Origin: Pseudocitrobacter sp913778145
Lineage (GTDB): Bacteria; Pseudomonadota; Gammaproteobacteria; Enterobacterales; Enterobacteriaceae
Length of the DNA stretch: 64,000 bases
Assembly: GCA_035726825.1 (NCBI GenBank)
Contig: JALNTX010000014.1
Coordinates: forward strand, 1 to 64,000
Direction: 5' to 3'
This document shows, one piece after another, positions 61,143-64,000 of this stretch. The notes under the pieces were generated by a model that had not been told where the DNA came from, made no database searches, and worked only from the letters and a program-made list of their open reading frames with translations. The position numbers were made by a program, and so were the translations under genes. Position 1 is the first letter of the stretch. Each line of letters opens with the position of its first letter.

Positions 61143-62804
61143 ATGAGTGATATAGCAATGACCGTCAGTGTGCTTGCTCTGGTTGCCGTCGTCGGCCTCT
61201 GGATAGGCAACGTCAAGATCCGTGGTATCGGCCTCGGTATTGGTGGCGTGCTGTTTGGCGGGATAATCGTAGGACACTTTGTTGAGATGGCGGGCGTCGA
61301 GCTTAGCGGCCCGATGCTGCACTTTATTCAGGAATTCGGCCTGATTCTCTTCGTCTACACCATCGGGATTCAGGTGGGGCCGGGATTCTTCGCCTCATTA
61401 CGCGTCTCCGGGCTTCGGCTAAATCTTTTCGCCATTTTGATTGTGCTGCTGGGCGGCGTGGTCACCACGCTGCTGCATAAAATTTTCGCTATTCCGCTGC
61501 CGGTGGTGCTGGGGATATTCTCGGGCGCGGTGACCAACACGCCAGCGCTGGGCGCGGGTCAGCAAATTCTGCGCGACCTCGGCGTACCGTTTGATGTGGT
61601 CGATCAAATGGGCATGAGCTACGCGATGGCATACCCATTCGGTATCTGCGGCATCCTCCTCACCATGTGGCTGCTGCGTCTGTTCTTCCGCATTAATGTC
61701 GAGAAAGAAGCCCGGCGTTTTGATAAACAGGCGGGTAACAGTCACGAAAATCTGCAAACCATCAATATCTGCGTCGAAAACCCCAATCTGCACAGCATGG
61801 CGATTCAGGATGTGCCCATTCTGAACAGCGACAAAATTATCTGCTCGCGCCTGAAACGCGGTGACATCTTAATGGTGCCGTCGCCCGCCACGCTTATTGA
61901 GCAGGGCGATTTACTGCATCTGGTGGGCCGACGAGCCGACCTGCACGATGCCCAACTGGTGATCGGGAGAGAGGTTGAAACGTCGCTCTCCACGCGCGGT
62001 ACCGACATGAAAGTAGAGCGCATCGTGGTCACCAACGAGAAGGTGCTCGGCAAGCGAATCCGCGATTTGCACTACAAACAGCGCTATGACGTGGTTATCT
62101 CGCGCCTGAATCGCGCGGGCGTGGAACTGGTTGCCAGCAGCCATGCGACGCTGCAATTTGGTGACATCCTCAATCTGGTGGGTCGCCCGGCGGCGATTGA
62201 TGCGGTGGCGGCTGAACTGGGCAACGCGCAGCAAAAACTACAACAGGTGCAGATGCTCCCGGTGTTTATCGGCATTGGGCTTGGCGTACTGCTGGGTTCC
62301 GTGCCGCTGTTTATCCCCGGTTTCCCGGTGGCGTTAAAACTGGGCCTGGCCGGCGGGCCGCTGATTATGGCGCTGATCCTCGGGCGTATCGGCAGCATCG
62401 GAAAGCTCTACTGGTTTATGCCGCCAAGCGCCAACCTGGCGTTGCGTGAGCTGGGCATTGTGCTGTTTTTATCGGTGGTTGGCCTGAAATCCGGCGGCGA
62501 TTTTGTCGACACCCTGGTGCACGGCGACGGCCTGAGCTGGATTGGCTACGGCATCTTTATTACCGCGATACCGCTTATTACCGTGGGGATTCTGGCGCGT
62601 ATTTTTGCGCGCATGAACTACCTGACCCTGTGCGGCATGCTGGCTGGCTCGATGACGGACCCGCCCGCGCTGGCCTTCGCCAACAACCTGCACGCCACCA
62701 GCGGCGCGGCTGCGCTCTCTTATGCCACCGTATATCCGCTGGTGATGTTCCTGCGCATCATTACGCCACAGCTACTGGCGGTGCTGTTCTGGGGAATGGG
62801 TTAA
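61143..62804 (+). CDS. yidE: Putative transporter YidE (AspT/YidE/YbjL family)
   Basis: A 553-residue membrane protein with two blocks of helices (about 1-170 and 375-553) flanking two cytoplasmic RCK_C (TrkA-C) domains (about 190-365; SMAIQDVPILNSDKIICSR and KRIRDLHYKQRYDVVISR regions). It is probably an anion or amino-acid exchanger; the substrate is unknown. The upstream in-frame ATG at 61062 is rejected, as 61143 (MSDIAMTVSVLA) gives the E. coli length. The last 33 bases overlap yidP on the opposite strand. Confidence 0.93.
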   Translation: MSDIAMTVSVLALVAVVGLWIGNVKIRGIGLGIGGVLFGGIIVGHFVEMAGVELSGPMLHFIQEFGLILFVYTIGIQVGPGFFASLRVSGLRLNLFAILIVLLGGVVTTLLHKIFAIPLPVVLGIFSGAVTNTPALGAGQQILRDLGVPFDVVDQMGMSYAMAYPFGICGILLTMWLLRLFFRINVEKEARRFDKQAGNSHENLQTINICVENPNLHSMAIQDVPILNSDKIICSRLKRGDILMVPSPATLIEQGDLLHLVGRRADLHDAQLVIGREVETSLSTRGTDMKVERIVVTNEKVLGKRIRDLHYKQRYDVVISRLNRAGVELVASSHATLQFGDILNLVGRPAAIDAVAAELGNAQQKLQQVQMLPVFIGIGLGVLLGSVPLFIPGFPVALKLGLAGGPLIMALILGRIGSIGKLYWFMPPSANLALRELGIVLFLSVVGLKSGGDFVDTLVHGDGLSWIGYGIFITAIPLITVGILARIFARMNYLTLCGMLAGSMTDPPALAFANNLHATSGAAALSYATVYPLVMFLRIITPQLLAVLFWGMG

Positions 62805-63518
62805 CGGGCTATCGGCGTGGACGCGCCGTAAATGGTAGTCCACCTGATATTCACTGGCATTACGGAACATCACCGAATAATTAAGGAACTCGCCGCTGTC
62901 GCTGTAGGAAAGGGAGGTAATACGCAGAAGCGGCGTCTGTTCCGGCACATTCATCGACTGCGCCAGCTGCCTGTCTGCCAGTACGGGCGTCAGGCTTTCA
63001 TAGTTACCGCTGATGGTTATTCCGCACTCCTTCTCGATGTAATCAAACTTTGACCCCTCCAGATGCCCCAGTGAGAGCGTACGAAACAGTTTCACCGGCA
63101 TGTAGCTGTCTTCCAGCATTAACGGTTTCCCGTCTACATACCGCACGCGGCGTGAAAAGTAGATCCGCTCATTAATCTGGATGCGCAGCTGGCTGGCGAT
63201 GGCAGGCGGCGCAGGCATCACTTCAAACACCAGTACCTTGCTCACCACCTCTTTCCCCTGCTGGCGCAGCACTTCTGCCAGCCCTTCAAGATTGGTTGTT
63301 TCATGGTGAACATCTTTGCGCGCCACGTAGGTCCCGCTGCCGTGACGGCGAACGACCAGCCCCCATGCAATCAGCATATCCACCGCTTTGCGAATGGTCA
63401 TGCGTGCAACGCCAAATTCTTTGGCGAGAATCTTCTCGGCCGGAAGCGGGCTTCCCACGCTGTAATCGGAGGAATTGAGCCGTAAACGCAGTTTGTCAGC
63501 GATAGATTTGTAGATCAC
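62772..63518 (-). CDS. yidP: GntR/HutC-family regulator YidP
   Basis: A 248-residue regulator. The N-terminal winged helix is LAKEFGVARMTIRKAVDML-type (about 31-50), followed by a UTRA ligand domain (about 90-235) as in HutC-type regulators. The start is GTG at 63518 behind AGAGG. It is divergent from glvC, a sugar PTS gene, and matching palindromic half-sites lie between them, so it probably controls that PTS. The C-terminus is about 10 residues longer than in E. coli and overlaps yidE. Confidence 0.93.
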   Translation of the reverse strand: MIYKSIADKLRLRLNSSDYSVGSPLPAEKILAKEFGVARMTIRKAVDMLIAWGLVVRRHGSGTYVARKDVHHETTNLEGLAEVLRQQGKEVVSKVLVFEVMPAPPAIASQLRIQINERIYFSRRVRYVDGKPLMLEDSYMPVKLFRTLSLGHLEGSKFDYIEKECGITISGNYESLTPVLADRQLAQSMNVPEQTPLLRITSLSYSDSGEFLNYSVMFRNASEYQVDYHLRRVHADSPLTHSPEQHRQ

Positions 63519-63635
63519 CAGTAGACCTCTGTTTTAGGGTAAGCGGTAAGAATCGAACCTCTGTTTCTAATTATTAATTCATATATATCATTAAGATAAA
63601 CCGCATTCTCTCGGTTAATCTCTGCACGCAAATTC

Positions 63636-63671
63636 ATGTTGTCTATTTTTCTTTGAAAAAGTAGACAACAT
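63636..63671. promoter_or_regulatory. Probable YidP operator in the yidP-glvC interval
   Basis: Perfect 10-base arms ATGTTGTCTA (63636-63645) and TAGACAACAT (63662-63671) are separated by 16 bases. A further copy of the half-site, CATGTTGTCT, is at 63719-63728. Repeated half-sites in a divergent gap beside a GntR-type gene are the usual operator layout; assignment to YidP is inferred. Confidence 0.6.
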
Positions 63672-63816
63672 CAGCGTAATTAAAACCATGAATGGGATCA
63701 CGAATCGAACCGGCGCGGCATGTTGTCTGCCCGGCAAATTCCTATTCTCGAAGCAGGCTGATAGAGAAGATAAATAAAGCCACTCACCCTACAAGTTGTT
63801 AAATGAGGATTACCAA

Positions 63817-64000
63817 ATGCTCAGTCAAATACAACGCTTTGGCGGCGCCATGTTTACCCCGGTATTGCTGTTTCCTTTTGCCGGGATCGTGGTGGGTATC
63901 GCCATTATGTTGCGTAACCCGATGTTTGTCGGCGAAGCGCTTACGGCTCCCGATAATTTATTTGCTCAGATTGTTCATATTATTGAAGAAGGCGGCTGGA
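63817..64000 (+). CDS. glvC: PTS system EIICB component GlvC-like (partial, cut by window end)
   Basis: The first 61 codons of a gene starting MLSQIQRFGGAMFTPVLL and continuing through the first membrane helix (FPFAGIVVGIAIML) to EEGGW. It matches the N-terminus of E. coli GlvC, the alpha-glucoside/arbutin-type PTS permease. The rest lies outside the window. The ribosome site AATGAGGA precedes the ATG. Confidence 0.88.
   Translation, partial: MLSQIQRFGGAMFTPVLLFPFAGIVVGIAIMLRNPMFVGEALTAPDNLFAQIVHIIEEGGW

Noticed and set aside
63549..63711. Two copies of AATCGAACC resembling the complement of a tRNA T-arm (GGTTCGATT)
   Set aside because: No acceptor stem, anticodon arm or CCA end can be drawn around either copy, so no tRNA or tRNA remnant is supported.

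Overview
The window is a chromosomal segment of an Enterobacteriaceae bacterium centred on the replication origin. The proteins are recognisably near-identical in length and sequence to their Escherichia coli counterparts, the gene order is the E. coli oriC neighbourhood, and REP/BIME elements of the enterobacterial type sit in many gaps. Several E. coli K-12 accessory blocks are absent at their usual sites (tna between mnmE and mdtL, bgl/cbrBC between yieH and phoU, dgo between yidA and cbrA), and a pectate lyase gene is present. This suggests an Enterobacter/Lelliottia-type genus rather than Escherichia, but I cannot fix the genus from sequence reading alone.

Layout. 1-312: leader and tandem promoters of an rRNA operon that runs off the left edge on the minus strand. 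461-2572: yieP-hsrA. 2569-8415: ribose operon rbsDACBKR (minus) with a two-operator control region. 8596-13628: kup, ravA-viaA. 13631-15771: asnA, asnC, mioC. 15772-16045: oriC, with DnaA boxes, three AT-rich 13-mers and dense GATC sites. 16144-18754: mnmG-rsmG. 19370-26257: the complete F1Fo ATP synthase operon atpIBEFHAGDC. 26310-30039: an accessory segment absent between atpC and glmU in E. coli, holding a Bax-inhibitor-1-type membrane protein, a tiny gene flanked by two perfect CRP-type palindromes and ended by a terminator, and a family-9 pectate lyase (pelX type) behind two KdgR-like boxes. 30040-33447: glmU-glmS. 33642-38370: Pho-box promoter and pstSCAB-phoU. 38444-46047: yieH, adeP, chrR, yieE, yidZ, mdtL, mnmE. 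46153-48536: yidC, yidD, rnpA, rpmH. 48537-49329: divergent rpmH/dnaA control region. 49330-55348: dnaA-dnaN-recF-gyrB. 55600-63518: yidB, yidA, cbrA, yidR, yidQ, ibpA, ibpB, yidE, yidP. 63817-64000: start of glvC, cut by the right edge.

How it works together. The core is growth machinery: initiation (oriC, dnaA, mioC), the sliding clamp, recF and gyrase, tRNA modification (mnmG, mnmE), ribosome protein L34 with the RNase P protein and the YidD/YidC membrane insertion pair, ATP synthase, and the glucosamine/UDP-GlcNAc pathway feeding the cell wall. Around it lie nutrient systems with recognisable operator sequences: RbsR, PhoB, PurR, KdgR-like, CRP-like, CreB and a probable YidP operator. Heat-shock control is visible at ibpAB (sigma-32 promoter and ROSE-type leader).

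The most unusual item is the 27237-27535 transcript candidate with its short peptide. I did not find a large undescribed multi-gene system; most of the window is conserved core chromosome. All family assignments rest on recognition of the translated sequences and have not been checked by a database search.
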